Of a stretch of DNA of 17,864 nt, positions 6,107 to 13,660 are shown piece by piece. Positions within the stretch are counted from its first letter, which is position 1. Each line of letters opens with the position of its first letter. The notes under the pieces were generated by a model. The model worked only from the letters and a program-made list of their open reading frames with translations, was not told the origin of the DNA and did no database searches. The DNA lies in contig MU646658.1 in assembly GCA_026770585.1 (NCBI GenBank), forward strand, positions 21,831-39,694. The letters run 5' to 3'. A program made the translations under genes and the position numbers. Source of the DNA: Baffinella frigidus (taxonomy: Eukaryota > Cryptophyceae > Cryptomonadales > Baffinellaceae).

Positions 6107-6599
6107 CTATCCTAAAGTTGAACCGCTGGTGTAAATTTATCAACTTAGCTGTTGACAGATTTGTGGTGCAAATCTGCCAACTTAGCAGCGAAGGGGGGGG
6201 GGCTCGCACCTTGCGGCTCTCATGCGAATACCCCTCATCCTTGACTATCCCAAAGTTGACCACGCTGGGTCTGTGGTACAAATCCGTCAACTTATCAGCA
6301 AAAAGGCACAAATGAAGGGGGTTCGCACCTTATGGCTCGCGTGCGAATACCACTCATCCTGGACTATCCTAAAGTTGACACCTCTGGGTCCGTGGTATAA
6401 ATCCGTCAACTTATCAGTAAAAAGCACACATAAAGGGGGCCCGCAGCTTGTGGTTCTTGTGCGAATACCCCCATCTTGGACTATCGTAAAGTTGACAATT
6501 CTGGGTCCGTGGTAAAAATCTGTCAACTTAACAGCGAAAAGACACAAATAAGGGGGGCTGACACCTTGTGGTCCTTGTGCGTATATTGCGCTGCCAGGA
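6107..6599. repeat. Four-unit tandem repeat, about 118 bases per unit
   Basis: Units start at 6107, 6245, 6364 and 6481 with ctatcctaaagttgac-like sequence. They continue through ggtacaaatccgtcaactta and end near gtgcgaataccc. The first unit has about 20 extra bases. Units are diverged at scattered positions with stops in every frame. A relative of its ggtacaaatccgtcaactt segment occurs at 16690. Confidence 0.85.
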
Positions 6600-6638
6600 C
6601 TACCCGTGAGATCTCGGACGTCCAACTGCAAACGTTCT

Positions 6639-6689
6639 CAGAAAAGTCAACTTCGCAGAAAAGTCAACTTTTCAGAAAAGTCATTTTTG
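6639..6689. repeat. 17-base tandem repeat, three units
   Basis: cagaaaagtcaactt plus two bases, starting at 6639, 6656 and 6673. Confidence 0.8.
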
Positions 6690-6717
6690 AAGGCCCCAGT
6701 GGGAAGATTTGTGTAGC

Positions 6718-7055
6718 TTCGGGTTTCGGGTTTCGGGTTTTGGGATTCTGGTTTCAGGTTTCGGGCTTCGGGTTTCGGGATTCATGTTCAGGTTGTACGA
6801 TTTTCAGTGTCAGGTTTCGGGTTTCAGGTTTCAGGTGTCGGGTTCAGGGTTTCGGGTCTCAGGGTTCAGGTTCAGGGAACACAATTTTGTGTTTCGTGTT
6901 TCGTGTTCGTGTTTTGGGTTCGGGATTTCGGGGTTCGGGGTTCGGGTTCGGTTTTCGGGTTCCGGGTTCCGGGTTTCAGGTTTCGGGTGTCGGGTTTCGG
7001 GAATACGATTTCGGGCATACATTTTCAGGTTTCGGGTTTCGGTTTTATGGTGTAG
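6718..7055. repeat. TTTCGGG / TTTCAGG heptamer array
   Basis: Long degenerate array in which the heptamer is TTTCGGG. Open frames such as GFRVSGFGFR are translation of the repeat in several frames. Confidence 0.9.
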
Positions 7056-7057
7056 GG

Positions 7058-7165
7058 TGCAGGGTCTAGGGTGCAGGGTGCAGGGTTTAGGGTTTAGGGT
7101 TTAGGGTTGAGGGTTTAGGGTTTAGGGTTTTGGGGTTTAGGGTTTAGGGTTTAGGGTTTGGGGTT
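7058..7165. repeat. TTTAGGG array
   Basis: Mostly perfect TTTAGGG units with GGTGCAGGG variants; it ends at the donor of the exon at 7172. A second block lies at 7220-7272. Confidence 0.85.
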
Positions 7166-7171
7166 TCTTAC

Positions 7172-7212
7172 TGTTTCAGCTCGTCGTGGTCGACTGCACG
7201 GAATATGTACGC
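7172..7212 (-). CDS. Exon: short N-terminal-region exon of the channel gene
   Basis: The 41-base exon lies between acceptor aaatcag and a consensus donor gtaaga, reading AYIFRAVDHDELK plus CA. Isolated in pure TTTAGGG repeats, it stands out in composition. It opens in phase 0, matching the end of the 8058-7993 exon. VDHDEL resembles part of an EF-hand loop, but the loop is too short to bind calcium on this evidence. Its ending phase does not fit the S1 exon directly. Function unknown. Confidence 0.55.
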
Positions 7213-7308
7213 CTGATTTGGGGTTTAGGGTTTAGGGTTTAGGGTTTAGGGTTTGGGGTTTAGGGGGTTAGGGGTTTTAACTTGAGGGGATTCAACTGTG
7301 GCAACACA

Positions 7309-7424
7309 TAAATATTTATGTTTCTGACAAAAGAAAATTGCTACACAATTGAGTCATACTTGTAACAGCACTGCAGTAAAGATTCGTGTGGTAACTTTGG
7401 TTGGCTTGAAACTAGCAATTTGAA
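7309..7424. mobile_element. Foldback element B with a variant core
   Basis: The left core gaaaattgctacac (7333-7346) pairs with gtgtggtaactttgg (7386-7400), and the outer arms tgtttctgac and cttgaaacta pair weakly. It is the most diverged full member of the group. Confidence 0.45.
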
Positions 7425-7462
7425 TTCGTTTCTGCAGTTATCTGAATTCGTTTCTGCAGATT
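7421..7462. repeat. Two-unit direct repeat of about 22 bases
   Basis: tgaattcgtttctgcag occurs twice in succession. Confidence 0.8.
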
Positions 7463-7484
7463 GGAGATTAGGGTCTAGGGTGGG

Positions 7485-7529
7485 TAGGGGAGGGCCCCGT
7501 GGGTGTCGCTGAAACGCATAGATTGTGAA
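7485..7529 (-). CDS. Possible small exon (uncertain)
   Basis: An acceptor with a good pyrimidine run (cccttcccag) precedes non-repetitive GC-rich sequence reading FTIYAFQRHPRGP in the phase delivered by the upstream exon, or SMRFSDTHGAP in another frame. No clear donor is visible. It may be a lost exon or a relic. Confidence 0.25.
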
Positions 7530-7550
7530 CTGGGAAGGGAACTCGCCCGG

Positions 7551-7735
7551 TTTAGGGTTTAGGGTTTAGTGTTTAGGGTTAAGGGTTTAGGGTTCAGGGT
7601 TCAGGGTTCAGGGTTTAGTGGTTAGGGTTTAGGGTTTAGGGTTTAGGGTTTAGGGTTTAGGGTGTAGGGTTTAGGGTTTAGGGTTTAGGGTTTAGGCGAG
7701 AGGAGAGAGGGTTTAGGGTTTAGGGGTTAGGGGTT
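7551..7735. repeat. TTTAGGG array
   Basis: One of the cleaner interstitial telomere-type blocks, with about a dozen perfect units (7620-7695). The following 7735-7990 is diverged G-rich sequence with GGGGGTTGCCT modules and no exon seen. Confidence 0.9.
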
Positions 7736-7992
7736 TGCCTCGGAGTTCAGGGGGTGATGGGTTAGGGTTTTGCCTCGGAATTCAGGGGGTGGTGCATGTC
7801 TGTCTCATATGGATTGGGGTGCTGGTTTCACGGTTCAGTGGTTTCGTAACAAACACGGGGTTTCTCTCTTCAGAGGTTGAGGGTTCGGGGGTTAGAATTC
7901 GGGGGTTGCCTTTCGGGGGTTGCCTTAGTTACGGGGGTGATCGATTAGGGGTTTGCGGTTTCGGGTTTCGGGGTTAGGATTAGGGGGATTGC

Positions 7993-8058
7993 CTTGGAGT
8001 TGTGCATCTCGGTCTCGCGAGTGACGATCTCAAACTCCGTGCCTGATAGCTCGTCCGC
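7993..8058 (-). CDS. Exon: N-terminal region of the channel gene (likely GC donor)
   Basis: A 66-base exon of exactly 22 codons, reading ADELSGTEFEIVTRETEMHN then SK. The acceptor is ggggcag; the most likely donor is AAG|GC, a non-canonical but recognised type that is common in dinoflagellates. Phase 0 on both sides fits the exons at 9049 and 7212. A mutated copy lies upstream at 8297. The acidic Glu/Thr-rich peptide looks cytosolic. No family recognised. Confidence 0.6.
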
Positions 8059-8089
8059 CTGCCCCACGTTTGTATATATTATACACACA

Positions 8090-8300
8090 TATATAGTGTA
8101 CAGTATACAGTATACAGTATGTATATCCAGTGTACAGTGTACAGTGTACAGTGTACGGTGAACAGTGTACAGTGTACAGTATACAGTATACAGTATACAG
8201 TGTACAGTATGTATATACACACATGCATGTATACAGTATACAGTATATAGATACAGTATACAGTTACAGTATACACTACACTGCATACACTATACTGTAG
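8090..8300. repeat. TATACAG/TGTACAG heptamer array
   Basis: Seven-base period, nearly self-complementary units (gtatacagtatacag). It lies between the 7993-8058 exon and its upstream copy. Open frames (VYCILYTVYC) are artefacts. A second array is at 10671. Confidence 0.9.
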
Positions 8301-8570
8301 GGGAGCATCGCGGTTTCGCGCGTGACAATCTCAAACTCCCTGAGAGCTCGTCCCACTCGAGAATGCAAGAGGGGCCTATTTACATGTGGCGTTGTAAACA
8401 TTTGTACCAGGATAACGTAACCAACCTCGTGCCTGGACTAATTTCACCCAGTTACGTGACCAACCTCACGAAAGTTACTACACAAATGCCCACTTGTAGA
8501 AGAAAACAGTTTTAAAAAGGCCCCTCTAGCATTCTCGTGTGGTCGTCCGCCTGCCATAGAGTAACATACG
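8297..8570 (-). pseudogene. Copy of the 7993-8058 exon, frameshifted and split by a transposon-like insertion
   Basis: 8305-8352 plus 8543-8560 match the parent exon and its acceptor (gcagGCGGACGAGCTC on minus). A short deletion after DELSG breaks the frame. The 190-base element at 8353 interrupts it. The region right of it to 8730 is AT-rich ATATATGTA-type sequence without exons. Confidence 0.75.
8353..8542. mobile_element. 190-base inverted-repeat element (family 1), with TCGTC target duplication
   Basis: Termini ccactcgagaatgc and gcattctcgtgtgg are inverted repeats of about 28 bases (continuing aggggcctattta). TCGTC flanks both sides (8348-8352 and 8543-8547). The paralogous parent exon at about 8050 has TCGTC once with no insert, a natural empty site. 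A second copy lies at 16194. There is no transposase, so it is presumably non-autonomous. The interior has cacgaaagttactacac, similar to the core of the foldback elements. Confidence 0.85.
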
Positions 8571-8730
8571 CTGTCATACTGTATATATATGTACACATAC
8601 ATGTAGTACTATACTACATATATTTACATAATTATGTATATAGTAATCAACTATATATATGCACACACACATAGTAATATACTGCTTCTCCTGAACGAAA
8701 AAGTAAGCAGTATAATCCCATATATGTATA

Positions 8731-9006
8731 GAGGGTTTAGTGATTAGGGTTTGGGGATGAGAGTTTAGGGGTTAGGGATGATGGTTGAGCGGTCAGGATT
8801 TAGGGATTGTGGGTCAGGGCTCAGGGTTCAGAGTTCAGGGTTCAGAGATTAGGGTTTATGGTTTATGGTTTGTGGTTTCTGGTTTATAGTTTATGGTTAA
8901 TGGTTTATGGTTGAGGGCTCAGGGTTTCGAGTTTGGGGTTTAGGGTTAAGAGTTTAGAGTTTAGGGTTAAGAGTTTAGGGTTTAGGGTTTAGGGTTGAGG
9001 GTTTAC
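8731..9006. repeat. Degenerate TTTAGGG/TTTATGG array
   Basis: Many variant heptamers (GGTTAAGAGTTTA, TTCAGGG). It ends at the donor of the 9007-9049 exon. Confidence 0.8.
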
Positions 9007-9049
9007 CAGAACAGTGTCCCCTGAGGACAACTGCCTCGTGATCTCAGAC
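9007..9049 (-). CDS. Exon: 43-base N-terminal-region exon
   Basis: Acceptor aaaacag and consensus donor gtaaac bracket G plus SEITRQLSSGDTVL. The split codon AT|G with the exon ending at 9660 gives ...NRGVMSEITRQ. It ends in phase 0, matching ADELSG of the next exon. It is an island of unique sequence in TTTAGGG repeats. Function unknown. Confidence 0.6.
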
Positions 9050-9051
9050 CT

Positions 9052-9470
9052 GTTTTGGGTTTCGGGGTTCAGGGTTTAGGGTTTAGGGTTGCTTAGGGTT
9101 TAGGGTTTATGGTTTGGGGTTTAGGGTTTATGGTTTGGGGTTTAGGGTTTGAGGGTTTGGGATTAGGGATTAGGGATTAGGGATTAGGGATTAGGGATAA
9201 GGGATTGGAGATTAGGGATTGGAGATTAGGGTTTAGGATTTAGGGTCCACACGGTTTAGGATTAGGGGTTGTTTAGGGCTCCGAGATTAGGGATTAGGGG
9301 TTAATTTGTTCGGGGCTAGGGGTTGGTTAGGGTTCTAGGTGCAGGGGTTAGGGTTCTGGGTTCAGGGTTCAGAGTTCAGGGTTTAATTTTTGGGGTTTAG
9401 GGTTTAGGGTTTAGGGTTCATGGTTTAGGGTTCAGGGTTTAGGTTATAGGGTGCAGGGTTTAGGGCTTGG
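9052..9470. repeat. TTTAGGG / GATTAGG heptamer array
   Basis: Includes a run of GGGATTA units (9150-9200) in which the unit is six bases, and TTTAGGG blocks. Confidence 0.8.
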
Positions 9471-9515
9471 GACACCGCCGCATTCCCCGTCGGGGTTTCG
9501 GGGTCAACTCTAACG

Positions 9516-9645
9516 ATGGGTTTAACTCTCCACCCATCATGGTTCAACCCACCAGGATTTAAACCATCAGAGTCTCACCCATCAGGGTTTAACCGATCAG
9601 GGTTTAGCTCTCAACTCTATCAACTCTCAACTCTCAGGGTTTTAG
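9516..9645. repeat. Degenerate CATCAGGGTTTAAC and CTCTCAACT repeats
   Basis: Three to four units like ccatcagggtttaac are followed by ctctcaactctatcaactct. No coding signal. Confidence 0.6.
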
Positions 9646-9659
9646 GGTTGAGGGTGTAC

Positions 9660-9718
9660 ATGACGCCTCGGTTGCCGTGCTTGACCCGCCCTTTCCCGCG
9701 GTGCCCTGCGGCGACGGC
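9660..9718 (-). CDS. Exon: basic Gly/His/Arg-rich segment
   Basis: The 59-base exon lies between acceptor ctggcgcag and donor gtacac, reading AVAAGHRGKGRVKHGNRGV plus AT. Phase closes with the following exon (ATG across the junction). The peptide is strongly basic and glycine-rich. A copy of its 5' half lies upstream at 9969, differing by one coding and one silent change over ten codons, which supports this frame. No family recognised. Confidence 0.6.
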
Positions 9719-9829
9719 CTGCGCCAGAGGGGTTAGGGGTTAGGGATCAGGGGGGTGAGGATCGAAAGTTCAGGGCAACGCACTGGACTGGGCACTGGAG
9801 TAGATACACCTGTTTGGGGTTCCGGAAGT

Positions 9830-9965
9830 TTGGGGTTTAGGGTTGGGGATTCAGGGTTTAGGGTTTAGGGTTTAGGGTTTAGGGTTTAGGGTTTAGGGGT
9901 TGGGATTTAAGGTATAGGGTTTAGGGTTTAGGGTTCATGGTTTCGGGTTTAGGGTTCAGGGTTGG
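9830..9965. repeat. TTTAGGG array
   Basis: Perfect and near-perfect units between the basic exon and its copy. Confidence 0.85.
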
Positions 9966-9968
9966 GAG

Positions 9969-10006
9969 CCCTTTCCCGCGGTGTCCTGAGGCGACGGCCT
10001 GCGTGC
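9969..10006 (-). pseudogene. Copy of the basic exon (5' half plus acceptor)
   Basis: The minus strand reads AVASGHRGKG after tgcag, then turns into repeat. It is upstream of the parent and carries the acceptor side. Confidence 0.75.
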
Positions 10007-10019
10007 AGAGGGTTCAGGG

Positions 10020-10240
10020 TTCAGGCAGGGTTTAGGGGTTGCGGGTTTAGGGTCTAGGGTTTGGGGTTTAGGGTTTAGTGTTTAGTGTTTAGTGTGTAGT
10101 GTTTACGGTTTATTGTTCTTTGTTTATTCTTTAGTATTTCTTGTTTGGTGTTTAGTGTTTAGTGGTTCTTGTTTATCGTTTAGTGTAGAGTGTTTAGTAT
10201 TTACGGTTTAGGGTTTACTGTTTAGTGTTTAGAGTGTAGA
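10020..10240. repeat. TTTAGGG grading into TTTAGTG heptamers
   Basis: The variant TTTAGTG dominates 10075-10230. Confidence 0.8.
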
Positions 10241-10287
10241 AGAGGTCCTCTGGGGAGGGCCTGTGGACCTTGACCGCCCCCCCTTAC

Positions 10288-10382
10288 GTTCTTGTCTCCT
10301 CCCCTGATCTGCACCAGAGGCCCTAATCCGGCGACGGCCAGTACAACCACCCAGCGGACTTCGAAGGCATTTTGAATAACCC
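10288..10382 (-). CDS. Probable exon with a hydrophobic segment
   Basis: The minus strand from a weak acceptor tttag to a consensus donor gtaagg reads VIQNAFEVRWVVVLAVAG, then LGPLVQIRGGDKN. The run WVVVLAVAGLG could be a membrane or buried helix. It ends in phase 0, fitting the basic exon at 9718. It opens after two bases, which does not fit the previous exon unless that exon uses an unusual donor. It may therefore be an alternative or relic exon. Family unknown. Confidence 0.45.
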
Positions 10383-10441
10383 CTAAACGATAAGAGATAG
10401 AACCCTACGGTAGGCAACCCGTAGGGACATAGGGGGGATTC

Positions 10442-10665
10442 CTACGGATCAGGTAACCAGAAATGCCTTGATTCTGACGACATTTTCCCTTGATGGCCCG
10501 CTGTGTGGCATGGATGTGGCGGATACAGGAGCCTCGTCCCACCAGGAGATCCCAAATCAGGTGAGGTGACCGGGCTGGTGTAAAATCGATCATTTGGTCC
10601 TCCCGTGAAGGTTGGAGGAGGGAGGACTGCAGAAGGGACGTGGGGATGTACTGCATTGTTCGGTT
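10442..10665 (-). other. Non-repetitive stretch with open minus frame, possible exon or relic
   Basis: An open frame reads MQYIPTSLLQSSLLQPS and then through LIWDLLVGRGSCIRHIHATQ. The MQYI part (10642-10662) resembles MQYISKAFLLSLS of the exon at 10797 and would be its downstream 3'-half copy. The remainder has no recognised match and no clear splice pair. Confidence 0.3.
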
Positions 10666-10670
10666 GGCAA

Positions 10671-10752
10671 ACATATATACAGTATGCAGTATACAGTATA
10701 CAGTATACAGTACACAGTATACAGTGTACAGTATACAGTATGCAGTACACTG
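10671..10752. repeat. TATACAG heptamer array 2
   Basis: About twelve units of (GTATACA)n with TACACAG and TATGCAG variants. The edge ctgcagactgtatac is partly inverted relative to the array. Confidence 0.9.
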
Positions 10753-10796
10753 CAGACTGTATACCACTCTGAGGGCTGGTGGTGGGGGACCTGCAC

Positions 10797-10896
10797 TCCC
10801 TTCCTATCCCGTCTTCGAGAGAGGGACAGGAGGAAGGCTTTTGAGATGTACTGCATACACCAGATCTTGAACCTGTGCCAGAGGTCGTCGGTGAAC
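10797..10896 (-). CDS. Exon: W/R-rich segment FTDDLWHRFKIWCMQYIS
   Basis: Acceptor tacacag is followed by G completing a split AA|G lysine codon, then FTDDLWHRFKIWCMQYIS and KAFLLSLSRRRDRKG. Candidate donors are gtgcag (end 10797) or gtcccc (end 10791), both phase 0. It joins ...NIQREE of the previous exon as ...REEKFTDDLW. A degenerate 5'-half copy lies upstream at 11271 (FADDFWYRFKI). The W-x(2-3)-R...MQYI pattern faintly echoes the pre-S1 exon (WYKR...MQYL), perhaps by chance. Function unknown. Confidence 0.6.
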
Positions 10897-10929
10897 CTGT
10901 GTAGGGTTGGGGGTTTCAGGTTTCGGGTG

Positions 10930-11270
10930 TGGGGTTTCGGGTGTGGACCACTCGAAACACTACGGGGAACGTTCTGAAGTTAATTATTGGATTGTTTCTG
11001 AGGAAACACGCCAAGAGTCAGCGTGTGGACCCGCCATACCACACAGTGGGCTACGCAGACCGGTCCATGTATTTTCGCAGTACTGATGAAGAATTGCTCG
11101 GTACAAAGACATGTAATTAAACGACGTTTTATTTCTTGTGAAAATCTCCTGCGAAGCCCACTGTGCGGTGGTGGCTGACATTTGATTAGACCGCCTAATT
11201 AAATGATAGCGCTAACTAGCGGGACTGCTTCAGTTGTCCCCCGAAAAGAAATCAGAACTGTGTGGTAGGG
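10930..11270. other. Non-coding stretch containing a family 2 element
   Basis: Mostly unique, AT-richer sequence. Apart from the element at 11037 I see no exon. Confidence 0.5.
11037..11174. mobile_element. 138-base MITE-like element, family 2
   Basis: The left end taccacacagtgggctacgc and right end gcgaagcccactgtgcggtg are inverted repeats of about 25 bases with a few mismatches. Interior attttcgcagtactgatgaa...ctcggtac is repeated at 14863-14895, and the right terminus at about 15146-15165. The left terminus matches the element at 807. No open frame. Confidence 0.65.
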
Positions 11271-11321
11271 GCTGCATCCATCAGATCTTGAATCTGTACC
11301 AGAAATCGTCTGCGAAACTGT
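11271..11321 (-). pseudogene. Decayed copy of the 10797 exon (5' half plus acceptor)
   Basis: The minus strand reads SFADDFWYRFKI, then a stop, WMQP, after acceptor-like caacag. It is upstream of the parent. Confidence 0.7.
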
Positions 11322-11527
11322 TGGGTTAGGGGTTTGAAGTTTAGGGTTTCGGGTTTCAGGTACGGGGTTTCGGGTGTGGATTTTCGGGTGTAGGGTTGCA
11401 GGTACAGATTTCAACGTTTATGGTTCAGGGTGCATGGTGTAGGATTTAGGAATCGGATTTCTGGGTTCGGGTGTAAGGACAAGGGATTGGGAATTTGGTT
11501 CAGAGTCTAGGGTTCACGTTTTAGGGT

Positions 11528-11608
11528 TACACTTCTCCTTGCGTTGGATAGCGTGGTGATCGCGGTGGACCATGCTGTCGAGATCGACTCGCGGTAGTCT
11601 GCCGCCTT
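11528..11608 (-). pseudogene. Frameshifted copy of the 11924 exon (mainly 3' half plus donor)
   Basis: The minus strand has ADYRE, a four-base loss (ctgg), then sequence matching [15 protein letters not shown] in the shifted frame, followed by gtgtaa. It is downstream of the parent, separated by CT repeats. Confidence 0.75.
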
Positions 11609-11611
11609 CCG

Positions 11612-11688
11612 CTCGCTCTCTCTTTCTCTCTGTCTGTCTGTCTCTGTCTTTGTGTCTCTGTCTCTGTCTCTGTCTCTCTCTATCTCTG

Positions 11689-11771
<83 letters not shown>

Positions 11772-11786
11772 CTGTCTGTCTGCCTG

Positions 11787-11823
<37 letters not shown>

Positions 11824-11920
11824 CTTTTCCTCGCGCCGCCTTCGGTTGCCCGCTGTCTCTCTCCCTCTCTCTCTCTCTCTCTCTGTCTCTCTCACTCTCT
11901 CTCTCTCTCTCTCTCTCACT
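11612..11920. repeat. CT/GA microsatellite with CTGT, TATC and CTCA variants
   Basis: About 300 bases of (CT)n, (TCTG)n and (TATC)n, interrupted at 11821-11855 by a short GC-rich piece. Ser/Leu open frames are artefacts. Confidence 0.95.
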
Positions 11921-11923
11921 CAC

Positions 11924-12011
11924 TTCTCCTCGCGCTGGATGTTGTGGTGATCCTTGTGGACCATGCTGTGGAAATCGACCAGCTCCCGATAGTCCACCGC
12001 CTTCGGCTGCC
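11924..12011 (-). CDS. Exon: acidic/histidine-rich segment
   Basis: The 88-base exon lies between acceptor gaaagcag and a perfect donor gtgagt. It reads (G)[19 protein letters not shown], then DHHNIQREE plus AA. Both ends close in phase: AAA G|GG with the previous exon (LNAKGQPKAV) and AA|G with the next (REEKFTDDLW). It is chosen as parent because its two relatives are truncated (12233) or frameshifted (11528). It looks helical and cytosolic. No family recognised; it lies N-terminal to the voltage sensor. Confidence 0.75.
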
Positions 12012-12034
12012 CTGCTTTCGTGTTTCGTGTTTAC

Positions 12035-12108
12035 GTTTTATATCATTATTATTTATTTCATTATTTATTATTTATTATTTATTATTTATTATTGTTTGTG
12101 CATTGTGC
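12035..12108. repeat. ATTATTT-type AT-rich heptamer run
   Basis: tatttattatttattattta-like units, seven to ten bases long, in the intron just before the acceptor on the sense strand. Confidence 0.7.
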
Positions 12109-12139
12109 ATTGTTTGTGGGGGTATGGTCTATGGTCCAC

Positions 12140-12235
12140 GGGTCTAGGGTTTAGGGTATAGGGTTTAGGGTTTAGGGTTTATAGTTTAGGGTTCAGGGTC
12201 TAGAGTTTAGGGTTTAGGGTCTAGGGTCAAGGGTG
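12140..12235. repeat. TTTAGGG array with CTAGGG variants
   Basis: Telomere-type units between the 11924 exon and its 5'-half copy. Confidence 0.8.
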
Positions 12236-12287
12236 TGGAAATCGATGAGCTCGCGATAGTCTACCGCCTTCGGCTGCCCTGCTTTCG
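12233..12287 (-). pseudogene. Copy of the 11924 exon (5' half plus acceptor and 3' intron end)
   Basis: The minus strand reads [15 protein letters not shown] after the same gaaagcag acceptor; the identity extends about 20 bases into the intron (cacgaaacacgaaagcag). It ends where TTTAGGG repeats begin. Confidence 0.8.
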
Positions 12288-12497
12288 TGTTTCGTGTTGA
12301 GTGTTTCGTGTTTATTGTTTATCGTTTATTTCTTATTTTTTATTTTTTAGTGTTTAGTGTTTAGTGATGACTCGCGGCCGAGTCATCTTTTGTCAACAGG
12401 CCAACTTTAACATGGTTTATAGGTGAGGGTGTACTTTTGTATCACTCAACAGGTTTCGGGATTCGGGTTTCGGGTTTCGGGTTTCGGGGTCCAGCAC

Positions 12498-12588
12498 CTT
12501 TCGCGTTGAGGCCGAAGTGGGTCTTGGTGAAGAACACGTTCCACTCGCGCCAGCCCCCGCCCGCCCCCACCTCCTTCTTGTGCAGAAT
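12498..12588 (-). CDS. Exon: GGGWREWNVFFTKTHFGLN segment
   Basis: The 91-base exon lies between acceptor gcgcag and donor gtgctg, reading ILHKKEVGAGGGWREWNVFF then TKTHFGLNAK plus G. Phase closes on both sides (LLQG|ILHKK and AK-G|QPKAV). The Trp/Phe/His-rich core with a GAGGGW turn suggests a folded domain. Three upstream pieces repeat its 5' half, with a silent CTG/CTT change in the nearest. I do not recognise the family. Confidence 0.75.
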
Positions 12589-12702
12589 CTGCGCGTTCAG
12601 GGGTTTGGGGTTGAGGTTTTGGGGGTTAGGGTTCTGGTGTTGTGTATTATGGGGTCAGGGGTTAGGGGTTAGGGTTTATGGGCTAATCTCATCCGGAAGA
12701 GT

Positions 12703-12762
12703 ACTTCCACTCGCGCCAGCCCCCGCCTACCCCCACCTCCTTCTTGTGAAGAATCTGTGCGT
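12703..12762 (-). pseudogene. Copy 1 of the 12498 exon (5' half plus acceptor)
   Basis: The minus strand reads ILHKKEVGVGGGWREWK, then diverges. Acceptor gcacag is retained. Confidence 0.8.
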
Positions 12763-12784
12763 GCACGGGTTGGGGTCAATCTCC

Positions 12785-12895
12785 TATAAAGGGTTCGGGT
12801 CAATTTTTTCACAAGGGTTCGGGTCAATTTCCTTTTTTTTTTCACAAGGGTTCGGGTCAATTTCCTATGAAATTTGCCTCAGTCGATTTCCTTTG
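12785..12895. repeat. Degenerate repeat of about 25-38 bases (GGGTTCGGGTCAATTTC)
   Basis: Three to four copies of ttcacaagggttcgggtcaa, an arrangement unlike the heptamers. Confidence 0.8.
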
Positions 12896-12937
12896 AAATT
12901 GTACTGCACATAACCTCCAAAGGTGGATCTCCGTGTA

Positions 12938-12980
12938 TCTGCCACCTCTTTCTGGTGCAGAATCTGTGCGTGCGCGGGTT
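12938..12980 (-). pseudogene. Copy 2 of the 12498 exon (5' tip plus acceptor)
   Basis: The minus strand reads ILHQKEVAD after gcacag. Confidence 0.65.
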
Positions 12981-13047
12981 GAGATCGTTGCCCCTCGCAG
13001 GAGGTTACAGGGGTAACTTCAGGTAGCTTCAGATCAATACCCCTTCC

Positions 13048-13076
13048 TTCCGCGCCAGCCCCCGCCCACCCCCACC
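13048..13076 (-). pseudogene. Copy 3 of the 12498 exon (GGGW fragment)
   Basis: The minus strand reads VGVGGGWRG. It is separated from copy 2, so it may be part of the same broken copy. Confidence 0.55.
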
Positions 13077-13330
13077 GGTTTATGGGCTAGATCGTTACCC
13101 CTTGCAAGGACTTAGGGTTCTGGGGTTGTGCATTGTGAGGTCAAGGGTTAGGGTAGTCAGGGGTTATGGGTTAGGGTTTATGGGCTGGGTTAGGGGTTAG
13201 GGTTCATGGGCTAGATCGGCACCTCTTGCTTCTCGACTGCCGAAGAGCGTTGTCCACCGAGACAAACGTCCAGAGTGGAACGTCTCAAAGCAAAAGTGGA
13301 ACCTCCGTTAACTCAAGTAACGGTGCATTT

Positions 13331-13468
13331 CATTTGGAAACACTTAAGTTCTATAAACTTGGTTCAATGAAATTTACTACACAAAACGACCTTTATTAGT
13401 AATATTAAAGCAAACGTGTAGTAATTTTAATGGAAACCAAGTTCATACATTATAAGTGTTTCCATATG
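13331..13468. mobile_element. Foldback element C, 138 bases, near-full-length hairpin
   Basis: The left arm catttggaaacacttaagtt... and right arm ...cataagtgtttccatatg type sequence pair over about 50 bases at roughly three-quarters identity. The inner core gaaatttactacac (13369-13383) faces gtgtagtaatttt (13416-13428), and the loop is AT-rich. It begins about six bases from the donor of the exon at 13476. Confidence 0.75.
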
Positions 13469-13475
13469 AGATTAC

Positions 13476-13545
13476 CCCTTGCAGGAGGATTTCATCCTCG
13501 GGCGGCACATCCTGCAGGAAGTCCGCCAGCGGGTTCTTCGCGAAC
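13476..13545 (-). CDS. Exon: FAKNPLADFLQDVPPEDEIL segment
   Basis: The 70-base exon lies between acceptor caaacag and donor gtaatc. After one base it reads FAKNPLADFLQDVPPEDEIL then LQG. GG|G closes with the upstream exon (RLSG-FAKNP) and it ends in phase 0 before ILHKK. It is acidic and proline-containing, likely cytosolic. Short ccccttgca-type echoes of its end occur near 12990, 13098 and 13220. No family recognised. Confidence 0.7.
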
Positions 13546-13552
13546 CTGTTTG

Positions 13553-13660
13553 AGGGTTTGGGGTTTGGGGTTTGTTTGGGTTTGTTTGATTTTTTGGGGG
13601 TTTGTTTGGATTTGTTTGGGTTTGTTTGTGTTTGTTTAGGATGAGGGGTTTGGGGTTTGG
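13553..13660. repeat. TTTGGGG and TTTGTTTGGG repeats at an acceptor
   Basis: A short version of the 2130-2335 10-mer array, again directly upstream of an exon acceptor on the sense strand. Confidence 0.85.

Noticed and set aside
6107-6599. CRISPR array
   Set aside because: Repeats are about 118 bases, diverged and contiguous, without unique spacers, in a eukaryotic context.
6476-7104. Long open frames of GFRVSGFG type, up to 197 codons
   Set aside because: They are translations of the TTTCGGG heptamer, open in several frames at once, with no family features.
7172-7212. EF-hand calcium-binding loop (VDHDEL)
   Set aside because: Only part of a loop is present, without the required glycine and spacing, and the exon ends too soon.
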